From assembly GCA_034189755.1 (NCBI GenBank), contig JAXIHJ010000147.1, forward strand, positions 1-11,129: a DNA stretch of 11,129 nucleotides, in the 5' to 3' direction. Position 1 is the stretch's first letter. Every line of letters begins with the position of its first letter. A model generated the notes under the pieces. It saw only the letters and a program-made list of their open reading frames with translations. It searched no databases and was not told the origin of the DNA. Positions 5,493-11,129 of the stretch are shown here, piece after piece. The position numbers were made by a program, and so were the translations under genes. The stretch comes from JAXIHJ01 sp034189755 (GTDB lineage Bacteria; Planctomycetota; Phycisphaerae; SM23-33).

Positions 5493-6782
5493 TTACTCTA
5501 ACGGTTTGAGCACCATTCCGGTAGCGAGCTTGGGATAGAAGTAAGTGCTTTTATGCGGCATGGCCCCGCCGGCGGAGGCGATAGCCTGCACGTCGGCCAG
5601 CGGCGTAGCCTGGAGCAGCACGCCGAGCTGCGCCCGGCCTGAATTGCACGCCGCCAGTACGGCCCGGCTGACCGGAGTGTAGTCAATCCACAAATCCTCC
5701 CTTCGCCAAGGCCCGATAGCCTTGTCGATAATAAGCTTGTGCAGCACAGCCACGTCCAGCCTGCGCCAATACTCCGACTCGTCGGGCGCCGCAGCAGCCA
5801 TGACGGCCGGGTCGCGAAGTCGGGCGATCCAGATTTCAGCCGGGTTGGCATCCATGAAGGCCATCGCACCCGGGCCGTAGCGGCGGAGAAAGGCATCGGT
5901 ATTGTCCAAGTTCACGTCGTCGACGCTACAGCGCTGCCAGGTGAACTCGCCAGCGGCACGCATAAGCTCGTGGACCGAAAAGTTCTTCTTCATGCCGCTG
6001 ACGATTCGATGCGTCGGGCGAATCAGCAAGCCCGGATCGTTCAAGGCCACCAGCGAGAACATCACGAAATTCGCCTCGTGATCATCGTCGATCTGTCCGG
6101 ACCAGCGAAGCGAGTTGGCATACTTCATCGCCGTGCCGTAGCGGTGATGGCCGTCGGCGATGAAAACCGGCACCTGGCGAAGCTCGTTTGTCACGGCCGA
6201 GATTGCCTCAGCGTCGGTAATCATCCAGAGCTTCTCGGTAACCTCGCGAAGCCGGCCATGCAACAGAGGCCTCGCCGGGACGGCGGAGAATACCGCCTCG
6301 ACGACCGTCTCGTCCGGGTCGTCGTACAGGCCGAAAATCGGCGAAATCTGCATTCGCGTAGCCTCGGTGAGTTTAAGCCGATCGGCCTTGGGTCCGTCGT
6401 AAGTGTGCTCGTGCGGGATAACGTCGCGGCCAAGCTCGCCGGCGCGCACGCCACAGATAATCGCGCGGCGCGTCAGTGTCTTGCCGGCCCACGGAAAGGT
6501 CTGCTCGCAGGCGTACAGGGACGGCTCGTCATCCTGGCGCATCACGCCGGAGGCCTTCCATTCCTCAAGCTTCTCCGCGGCCGCCCGATATGCCGCGTCG
6601 GGGCCGACATCCTTCGGCGGTACGTGCGGCAGGTCCACCGACACCATGTTGCGCGAGTCGCCGGCCAGCAGCGATTCCTTATCCTCCGGCGAAAGCACGT
6701 CATACGGCGGGGCAAGAAGGCGGCTGATATCGGCCTCGACGCCCGTATCGTATCGCCAGCCTCGAAACGGTCGAATCTCCAT
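5493..6782 (-). CDS. DUF1015 family protein
   Basis: The 429-residue protein matches DUF1015 across its length: IRPFRGWRYD at the N-terminus, LAPPYDVLSPEDKESL, IPHEHTYDGPKADRLKL, IADGHHRYGTAMKYA in the middle and MPHKSTYFYPKLATGMVLKP at the C-terminus. The conserved histidines in HEHT and GHHRYGTA look like catalytic or metal-binding residues. The biochemical role is not established from the sequence. There is no signal peptide or membrane segment, so it is cytosolic. The ATG follows AGGAGA (6796-6791) by 8 nt. It is the first gene of a two-gene unit with the URO-D-like gene. A hairpin terminator and weak promoter boxes upstream separate it from the prepilin gene. Confidence 0.9.
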   Translation of the reverse strand: MEIRPFRGWRYDTGVEADISRLLAPPYDVLSPEDKESLLAGDSRNMVSVDLPHVPPKDVGPDAAYRAAAEKLEEWKASGVMRQDDEPSLYACEQTFPWAGKTLTRRAIICGVRAGELGRDVIPHEHTYDGPKADRLKLTEATRMQISPIFGLYDDPDETVVEAVFSAVPARPLLHGRLREVTEKLWMITDAEAISAVTNELRQVPVFIADGHHRYGTAMKYANSLRWSGQIDDDHEANFVMFSLVALNDPGLLIRPTHRIVSGMKKNFSVHELMRAAGEFTWQRCSVDDVNLDNTDAFLRRYGPGAMAFMDANPAEIWIARLRDPAVMAAAAPDESEYWRRLDVAVLHKLIIDKAIGPWRREDLWIDYTPVSRAVLAACNSGRAQLGVLLQATPLADVQAIASAGGAMPHKSTYFYPKLATGMVLKPLE

Positions 6783-6812
6783 ATAGGCTCTCTCCTGAAT
6801 TACAAAACGGAT

Positions 6813-6841
6813 AGGCTACAAATACATCCCTCGCAAGGCAA
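6813..6841 (-). promoter_or_regulatory. Weak candidate promoter of the DUF1015 unit
   Basis: On the minus strand TTGCCT (6841-6836), 17 nt, TAGCCT (6818-6813). The match is poor, but it sits just after the terminator hairpin at 6868-6847 and before the ribosome-binding site at 6796-6791, where a promoter for this unit would be expected. Confidence 0.25.
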
Positions 6842-6846
6842 CAGGC

Positions 6847-6868
6847 AAAAAGAATGACCAATGTCATT
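6847..6868 (-). terminator. Small hairpin terminator after the prepilin gene
   Basis: Read on the minus strand: AATGAC, loop ATTG, GTCATT, then C and five T residues. The stem is 6 bp and AT-rich, so termination may be partial. It begins 23 nt past the stop of the prepilin-like gene. The same dyad could instead be an operator for the DUF1015 unit. Confidence 0.5.
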
Positions 6869-6891
6869 TCTTTATCGCCTCTGTCGCAGGA

Positions 6892-7794
6892 TTACCACAC
6901 TGCCGGCGGGTCGGCATCGCTGCCGTCGCTTGAGAACAGACGATTATGGCCCGCGTCGGTGAACTGTCCATCAGCGTTCATCTCGTAACCAAGCTCTTGC
7001 GGCGAGCGAGTCTCGACGTGGCTGTCGCAGAAACTCACCGTAACCTTGCCGCGGTGGCGCGGATCGACGGCCGTGCGCGGGCTGCCTGCATCGCCTGTGC
7101 CGCGGTCGCTTGAGGCCGTCAGGCGAGGCGGGTCGAGACACCAGGCGTGATTGCCCCTTGCAGCGAGATCCACGCCGTCGTTGGAGTAAGGCTTACGCTG
7201 GCTCTCGGCGTAGCCTGCGGCGGTCCCCAGACAATCAGCAGCCATCACGGTGCCAGACTGGGTCCGAACCTGGCCGACCCTGACCGGGAAATTGCGATAT
7301 CCCCCGCTCGGATGATTCCGCGCGTTGCCGAGAAACTGATGGTTGTATCCGTAGGCGTAGTTGCGTTCGTCCATCCACTTGGGTACTGATGGGCAGGCAT
7401 ACGTGTCATTGCAGTAGTCCTGGCGGTCGCCGCCGTCGGCCTTGACTTCCGAGGGGTGAGAAAACGGATGCAACCCAAGCTGAGACCCCATCGCCGCGAT
7501 CCACCGGGGGCGATACTTCCAGCCGTTGCCGACCCAGTATTTGTTGCTGCCGGCGTCGGAGCCGAAACGCCCCGGCACGATAATGTCGAAGTTTTCAGTC
7601 GCATACATGTTCCAGCCGACCGCCAGGTTCCTCTGGCGGCTGGCGCATATCGCCGCCTTGGCCGTGTCGCGGGCTGAGCCAAGCGACGGCAGCAGAATGG
7701 CCACCAGCAGCGAGATGATGCCTATGACGACAAGCAGCTCGACAAGTGTAAAAGCAGACGGCGACCGCCCAACGCTGCGTGAATGACCCTGCAT
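6892..7794 (-). CDS. Prepilin-type protein with planctomycete H-X9-D motif
   Basis: The 300-residue protein has a short basic leader and SAFTLVELLVVIGIISLLVA (13-32). This is a class III prepilin signal: cleavage is expected between A14 and F15, with E19 at +5, and the helix (about 17-37) anchors or assembles the protein. The -1 residue is Ala rather than Gly. The globular part has a CPS-P motif (132-138). Near the C-terminus RHRGKVTVSFCDSHVE places H247-X9-D257, matching the planctomycete H-X9-DG domain except that Gly is Ser258. Such proteins are abundant in planctomycetes; a general role in pseudopilus or surface structures is presumed. The frame extends to 7920, but AAGGAGA lies 8 nt before the ATG at 7794. 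It is last in the five-gene unit, 29 nt after the gene upstream. Confidence 0.88.
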   Translation of the reverse strand: MQGHSRSVGRSPSAFTLVELLVVIGIISLLVAILLPSLGSARDTAKAAICASRQRNLAVGWNMYATENFDIIVPGRFGSDAGSNKYWVGNGWKYRPRWIAAMGSQLGLHPFSHPSEVKADGGDRQDYCNDTYACPSVPKWMDERNYAYGYNHQFLGNARNHPSGGYRNFPVRVGQVRTQSGTVMAADCLGTAAGYAESQRKPYSNDGVDLAARGNHAWCLDPPRLTASSDRGTGDAGSPRTAVDPRHRGKVTVSFCDSHVETRSPQELGYEMNADGQFTDAGHNRLFSSDGSDADPPAVW

Positions 7795-7823
7795 GGCTAT
7801 TTCTCCTTCGAAAAAACTGCCCG

Positions 7824-9089
7824 TTACTTTTTCAGTGTTTCCTGCAGCGCCAGGACGGCGTAGCAGGTAACAAGGTTCGGGTTGGATTCTTCCCATCGTG
7901 GTGCGGCGTCGTTGACCCACGACCCGTCGGCACGGACGCGCCGCTCCAGGGCCTTGATCAGCTCGTGTCGCCAGTTATGCTCCACGCCGTCGCGGTCGGT
8001 GATAATCGGCTCGCCCCAGGCCCGCAGGGCCTTGGCGAATGCGTGGTAGTAGTAGTACAGCCCCTGCTGCGATTGCAGCCGCGGCATGTTCGGGTTGCTG
8101 TCCAGCCGCCAATAGGTGCGTATCCACTCGAATGCGGCGAGGACGCGAGGGTCCTTGTGGTCCAGCCCGGCGTAAAGCAGGCTCTTGAAGCCCACGTACG
8201 TCATCGAGCCGTAGCTTCTTAGGCCCCTGCCGCCCGTGGCGGCCCCGGCCTTGGACTGCCCCGCCGCCAGCTTGCCGGGCGTCGCCGGCGCGTATACGAA
8301 CCCGCCGTCGTTGGCGCCTCGTGCGGCCCATGCCGAGGGGTTGGACTCGCTTCGATTCTGGCTGCGCGCCACAAAGGCCAGCGCCCGCTGGATGGCCGGG
8401 TCGTCGCCGCTAATGCCGGCGTCGTGCAGCGCCTGCATCCACATGCCGACGTTGCTCAGATCAGGCCGGCCGTGCTTGCCGTAGCTGACGCCGCCGACGA
8501 ACGGATGCTCCGGCCCTATGGCGTCGCCGTCGGGCGATTCGGCGCCGGGGACAATCTGCCGGCCTTTCAAAAACGCCGTCGCCCTGCGCATGGCGGCATT
8601 GTGCTGCGGATTCTGTGCCGCAGCCATCGCCATGACGGCCACGGCCGTGGTGTAGTTCGCCAGCCCGACGCGAGGGTCATATATACCGCCGTCTTTCTGC
8701 TGGAAGCCCAGCAGCAGCTCAAAGCCCCGCCTGACGACGGGCGAGTCGGCGCCGAGGCCGGGCTGCTGCACGAGCGCCTTGAGCACCATCGCCGTGATTG
8801 CGGGCTTGTTGGCGCCACCGCCCATGCTCCAGCCGCCGTCGGCGTCACCGTGGGCCAGCAGATAGCGAACGCCGCCGTCGATGAGCTTACGGGCGACGGC
8901 CAGGTGCTCGGTGTCTATCGCGTCGGTCTCGGCTGCCGGAGCGGTTGCTGCATTCGGCGACGGCCTGCCTTCGGATGGAACGCGCCGCCCGTCCTGCTGC
9001 TTTTTTTCGCAACCGGACGGACTAACGCAGATGATGAACAAGGCTGCGGAGGCGAAAGCTGCGGCAAGAAACTTTACTCTGGAAAACAT
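7824..9089 (-). CDS. Secreted toroid-repeat protein (squalene cyclase/prenyltransferase-like), probable lipoprotein
   Basis: From the ATG at 9089 the protein has 421 residues. A basic start (RVK) and hydrophobic stretch (7-22) end in SPSG-C27, a lipobox with an unusual Pro at -3. A Pro/Ala/Ser-rich linker follows. The rest has repeats of the alpha/alpha-toroid family: DGDADGGWSM, QKDGGIYDP, NDGGFVYAP and RADGSWVND, each followed by a helix-rich segment (for example AITAMVLKALVQ and TTAVAVMAMAAA). I see no DXDD catalytic motif of squalene-hopene cyclase, and the protein is exported, so a terpene cyclase activity is unlikely; binding or scaffolding is a guess. A TTG at 9095 in the same frame is an alternative start; neither has a clear ribosome-binding site. 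It lies 26 nt after the GspG-like gene and 29 nt before the prepilin gene. Confidence 0.82.
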   Translation of the reverse strand: MFSRVKFLAAAFASAALFIICVSPSGCEKKQQDGRRVPSEGRPSPNAATAPAAETDAIDTEHLAVARKLIDGGVRYLLAHGDADGGWSMGGGANKPAITAMVLKALVQQPGLGADSPVVRRGFELLLGFQQKDGGIYDPRVGLANYTTAVAVMAMAAAQNPQHNAAMRRATAFLKGRQIVPGAESPDGDAIGPEHPFVGGVSYGKHGRPDLSNVGMWMQALHDAGISGDDPAIQRALAFVARSQNRSESNPSAWAARGANDGGFVYAPATPGKLAAGQSKAGAATGGRGLRSYGSMTYVGFKSLLYAGLDHKDPRVLAAFEWIRTYWRLDSNPNMPRLQSQQGLYYYYHAFAKALRAWGEPIITDRDGVEHNWRHELIKALERRVRADGSWVNDAAPRWEESNPNLVTCYAVLALQETLKK

Positions 9090-9115
9090 ACCCAACGCTT
9101 TCTACATCGTCTGTT

Positions 9116-9580
9116 TCAGTTTGTCAAGTCGTCGAAAGTCCCGCTGATCCCATCCGGCCCGACCGACCAGATACGAAACGGATGGGGCGCGTTCGCGGCC
9201 TCGTCGCCGGCCAGCAGTTTGTATCGCAGCGGCCGGCCCCACGGATCGACGGGGATTTTATCACCCTGGAGGAACGGCCCGCGATTGTGCCACTTCTTGG
9301 CTTCGGCCTCGTCAGCAGGCGGCTTGATAAGCGCTTCCAAGGCCCGCTGGTTGTCCGGATAGGCGTTCATCGTAACGTAATACAGCATAATCGCGTCGTT
9401 TGTGGCATTCACCAGTTGCTGGGCGGTCCTTATTTTCGCCACGCGCCGGACCTTTTCATCCGTGGTGGCCTGTTTCGAGGTTTCTTTCTCCGCGTCGGAC
9501 TCAGGTTCGTCCTTGGAACACCCGGCCAGGCCGAGAGCAATCAGGACTGTTACCACCACACAAAGTTGCCTTCTGCCCAT
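9116..9580 (-). CDS. Lipoprotein with GspG-type pseudopilin C-terminal domain
   Basis: The 154-residue protein starts with a signal peptide and a clear lipobox (LAGC, 18-21), then a charged linker. Residues about 55-151 match the head of the type II secretion major pseudopilin GspG: an amphipathic helix, NAYPDNQRALEALIKPP (72-88), GPFLQGDKIPVDPWGRPLRY (101-120) and SVGPDGISGTFDD (139-151). The last is the loop that binds calcium in GspG. GspG itself has an N-terminal FTLxE prepilin helix, which is absent here: the head is carried by a lipid anchor instead. It therefore cannot assemble into a pseudopilus in the usual way. AAAGGGG lies 6 nt before the ATG at 9580, so the upstream TTG at 9598 is rejected. 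Nothing else of a type II system is in the window. Confidence 0.87.
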   Translation of the reverse strand: MGRRQLCVVVTVLIALGLAGCSKDEPESDAEKETSKQATTDEKVRRVAKIRTAQQLVNATNDAIMLYYVTMNAYPDNQRALEALIKPPADEAEAKKWHNRGPFLQGDKIPVDPWGRPLRYKLLAGDEAANAPHPFRIWSVGPDGISGTFDDLTN

Positions 9581-9605
9581 GGTTTGCCCCTTTAGCAATA
9601 CGCCA

Positions 9606-10535
9606 CTACGGTTCGTTCCGATTCCTGTGTATCGTAAAAAAAGTAAGCGACATCAATTGGAGCACCACCGCCAGCAGCGCCCACAGGATCGCAACCTCTA
9701 TCCGGGCGTCGCTGAGCATCTTCCAGAAGACGACCAGCAGCAGCAACAACACCAGCACCTGGAGGATACTGGCGAAGAGCTTGGCGAGGCTGAATTCCTC
9801 TGTGTGCATGGTTCGGCTGAACTGCCTAACGTGGCGGAGGATTTCCCGTCGGACCTGTGTGTCGTCCATTGATGCGACTTTGTCCGATTCGTCCGGCCGG
9901 TCCGGCTGCGAAACAGACTCCCCCCCCTCCGGCGTCTCGATATCGTCGTCGGCTGGGGCGTCCGCAGAACGATTTGCCTCGCGCAGAATTACCCTCGCAG
10001 CGTCCACCAAATTGCGCACGGTGTGGTCGGCCTGGGCGGCTTCATCCTCGACCGTGCCGGTCTCTTCGCTCGGGGTGCGAACACGGACGGTCCGGCAGCC
10101 GGCCCGCTGGCCGGCCTCAATGTCGCGCCCGCTGTCACCAACCATCCAGCTATTATCCAGATCGATCTCCAGCTCCGCCGCCGCCTTCAGCAACATGCCC
10201 GGCTTGGGTTTGCGCAGCTCCGAGTCCTCTGCGTAACCGGCCAGCGCGCCGTCAGGATGGTGCGGGCAATAATAGATGGCATCCAGATGCGCACCTCGCT
10301 CGGCGAGTTGCCGTCGCAGCTCGTCATGAATCTTCTCGAGCGTCTCTTCGGTCAGCATACCCCTGGCTATGCCTGACTGGTTGGTCACCACGATGAGCTT
10401 GTAGCCCGCCTGGGCCAGCGATTTTAACGCAAGCTCCACGCCCGGAAGCAGTTTCACGCTGTCCGGGTCGCTGACGTAGCCGGGGTCTTCCATCAGCGTG
10501 CGGTCACGGTCCAAAAAGACAGCCTTGTTCGCCAT
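9606..10535 (-). CDS. GmhB-like HAD phosphatase with C-terminal membrane hairpin
   Basis: Residues 1-185 resemble D-glycero-D-manno-heptose 1,7-bisphosphate 7-phosphatase (GmhB), which supplies heptose 1-phosphate for ADP-heptose. HAD motif I is DRDRT (D9, D11), where GmhB has DRDGT. Motif II is TNQSG (51-55), motif III RKPKPGM (108-114), motif IV GDSGRDIEAG (133-142). The Zn loop keeps CPHH (90-93), but the second Cys pair of zinc-type GmhB (CxCRKP) is EDSELRKP here. Residues 186-225 are an acidic linker. The C-terminus adds two hydrophobic segments (about 252-272 and 281-301) not present in soluble GmhB. GAGGAG lies 10 nt before the ATG. Its neighbour upstream is the heptose 1-phosphate adenylyltransferase gene, which supports the heptose role. 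Histidinol-phosphate phosphatase is the main alternative. Confidence 0.85.
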   Translation of the reverse strand: MANKAVFLDRDRTLMEDPGYVSDPDSVKLLPGVELALKSLAQAGYKLIVVTNQSGIARGMLTEETLEKIHDELRRQLAERGAHLDAIYYCPHHPDGALAGYAEDSELRKPKPGMLLKAAAELEIDLDNSWMVGDSGRDIEAGQRAGCRTVRVRTPSEETGTVEDEAAQADHTVRNLVDAARVILREANRSADAPADDDIETPEGGESVSQPDRPDESDKVASMDDTQVRREILRHVRQFSRTMHTEEFSLAKLFASILQVLVLLLLLVVFWKMLSDARIEVAILWALLAVVLQLMSLTFFTIHRNRNEP

Positions 10536-10572
10536 GCGCGTTTCTCTCCTCAGGTCATCATATCAAGGCACA

Positions 10573-10593
10573 GAATATAGGGAACAGGGAGCA
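10573..10593 (-). repeat. 7-bp repeat between the heptose genes
   Basis: On the minus strand the 60-nt gap after the adenylyltransferase stop begins with TGCTCCC, TGTTCCC and TATATTC in 7-nt phase. On the plus strand the two clear units are GGGAACA (10580-10586) and GGGAGCA (10587-10593). The rotated unit differs by one base from that at 1332-1359. Confidence 0.5.
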
Positions 10594-10595
10594 AG

Positions 10596-11051
10596 TCATT
10601 TTTCTCCGCATTCCACGATACGGTTGATAATCGTCGTGGTGCTGAGGCCTTCAACGAGGTCAAGGGTGTGCACCAGCCCGCCGTAGCCCTCGACAACTTT
10701 TTTGCCGACGACGACTTTGGTAGTGCCGCCCTTGACGAGCACCTCGGGCTTAAGCAGCTTCAGCAGCGGGACGGGCGTATCTTCCCGGAAGACGGTTACG
10801 TAATCCACGGATTCCAGTGCGCCGAGCATTTCAGCGCGTTCGTCCTGGCCGATGATGGGGCGTGCAGGGCCCTTGAGGCGGCGGGTGCTGTCGTCGGAAT
10901 TGATCGCCACCACCAGGCAGTCGCCCAACTGGCGGGCCTGGCGAAGATAGCGGACATGGCCGGCATGGAGCAGGTCGAAGCAGCCGTTGGTGAAAACGAT
11001 CTTCTCGCCGCGTGCGCGTCGGAATTTGAGTTCTGCAAGCAGATGGATCAA
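10596..11051 (-). CDS. rfaE2: D-glycero-beta-D-manno-heptose 1-phosphate adenylyltransferase
   Basis: The 151-residue protein is the stand-alone form of the HldE C-terminal domain (RfaE2 type), a nucleotidyltransferase that makes ADP-heptose from heptose 1-phosphate and ATP. It has KIVFTNGCFDLLHAGHVRYL (17-36) with the HxGH nucleotide-binding motif, INSDDSTRRLKG, RPIIGQDERAEML, DYVTVFREDTP, LKPEVLVKGG and the C-terminal STTTIINRI. Length and motifs are complete. The start is uncertain. The frame is open back to a TGA about 30 nt upstream without an ATG; a TTG at 11051 gives the usual N-terminal length but has no Shine-Dalgarno. It is the first gene of the five-gene unit, 60 nt before the GmhB-like gene. 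The kinase half (hldE N-terminal/rfaE1) and gmhA are not in the window. Confidence 0.93.
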   Translation of the reverse strand: MIHLLAELKFRRARGEKIVFTNGCFDLLHAGHVRYLRQARQLGDCLVVAINSDDSTRRLKGPARPIIGQDERAEMLGALESVDYVTVFREDTPVPLLKLLKPEVLVKGGTTKVVVGKKVVEGYGGLVHTLDLVEGLSTTTIINRIVECGEK

Positions 11052-11083
11052 CGTACTTAGAAAAATAGAGGAGGATTTTCAAA

Positions 11084-11111
11084 GGTATAATTGGGTTCAT
11101 CTGTATCCCAA
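11084..11111 (-). promoter_or_regulatory. Candidate promoter of the heptose unit with overlapping dyad
   Basis: On the minus strand TTGGGA (11111-11106), 16 nt, TATACC (11089-11084), four of six bases matching in each box. RNA would start near 11077, about 26 nt before the TTG start. An inverted repeat, ATTGGG (11090-11095) and CCCAAT (11107-11112), spans the region between the boxes and could be an operator. Confidence 0.4.
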
Positions 11112-11129
11112 TACCGCGTCGGTTTTAAC

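Noticed and set aside
5739..6857. Long plus-strand open frame opposite the DUF1015 gene
   Set aside because: The DUF1015 protein on the other strand is conserved over its full length; this frame is its antisense shadow.
7795..7920. N-terminal extension of the prepilin-like gene to 7920
   Set aside because: It would overlap the upstream gene, and a strong Shine-Dalgarno precedes the ATG at 7794, directly before the prepilin signal.
8424..9362. Plus-strand frame opposite the toroid-repeat gene
   Set aside because: It is antisense to two genes with clear domains and has no family features.
11086..11091. TATAAT on the plus strand, possible promoter for a gene to the right
   Set aside because: No -35 is present 16-18 nt upstream and nothing downstream is visible; the minus-strand promoter reading of the same place fits the heptose unit better.
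10831..11100. Alternative minus-strand frame beginning with an ATG at 11100, considered as the true N-terminus of the adenylyltransferase by frameshift
   Set aside because: Its residues do not resemble the family's N-terminus, and the annotated frame already has the normal length before the KIVFTNGCFD motif.

Overview
The window looks like chromosomal DNA from a Planctomycetota bacterium, probably close to Phycisphaerae/Sedimentisphaerales. The assignment is inferred from gene content: a prepilin-type protein with a near-match to the planctomycete H-X9-DG motif, an excisionase-type HTH fused to a receiver-like domain, a lipoprotein with toroid (squalene-cyclase-like) repeats, and GC-rich genes separated by repeat-rich spacers. 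I recognise no rRNA, tRNA, CRISPR array, transposase or phage gene.

Layout, left to right. (1) 176-928 (-): an unrecognised 250-residue protein with its own TATAAT-type promoter. (2) 929-1805: a long non-coding spacer. It holds seven copies of a 10-bp repeat, a nested 72-nt dyad, three unrelated 7-bp tandem arrays, a GC hairpin and two copies of a TGCGCGCGCA palindrome. (3) 1806-2384 (+): a HTH plus degenerate receiver regulator, closed by a strong terminator at 2508-2545. (4) 2613-4369 (+): the leucine biosynthesis gene leuA behind a complete attenuation leader. A 19-residue peptide with eight leucines (2631-2690) is followed by four segments that can fold either as 1:2 plus the 3:4 terminator, or as the 2:3 antiterminator. 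(5) 4374-6782 (-): a two-gene unit, a DUF1015 protein followed 3 nt later by a URO-D/cobamide methyltransferase-like protein. It converges on leuA with only 4 nt between the stop codons. (6) 6847-11111 (-): a five-gene unit. In transcription order it holds an ADP-heptose synthase-type adenylyltransferase (rfaE2/hldE C-terminal type), a GmhB-like HAD phosphatase with an added membrane hairpin, a lipoprotein carrying a GspG pseudopilin head, a toroid-repeat lipoprotein and a prepilin-like protein. A candidate promoter lies at its right end and a small terminator at its left end.

How they work together. leuA is predicted to be controlled by leucine supply through translation of the leader. The heptose genes point to ADP-heptose made for surface glycans. 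Their linkage to envelope lipoproteins and pseudopilin-like proteins suggests an envelope theme, but no shared function is proven. The strongest findings are the leuA attenuator, the lipoprotein-anchored GspG head, the GmhB-like protein with a changed motif I, a lost Zn pair and a membrane tail, and the cluster of 7-bp arrays, one of which recurs between the two heptose genes.
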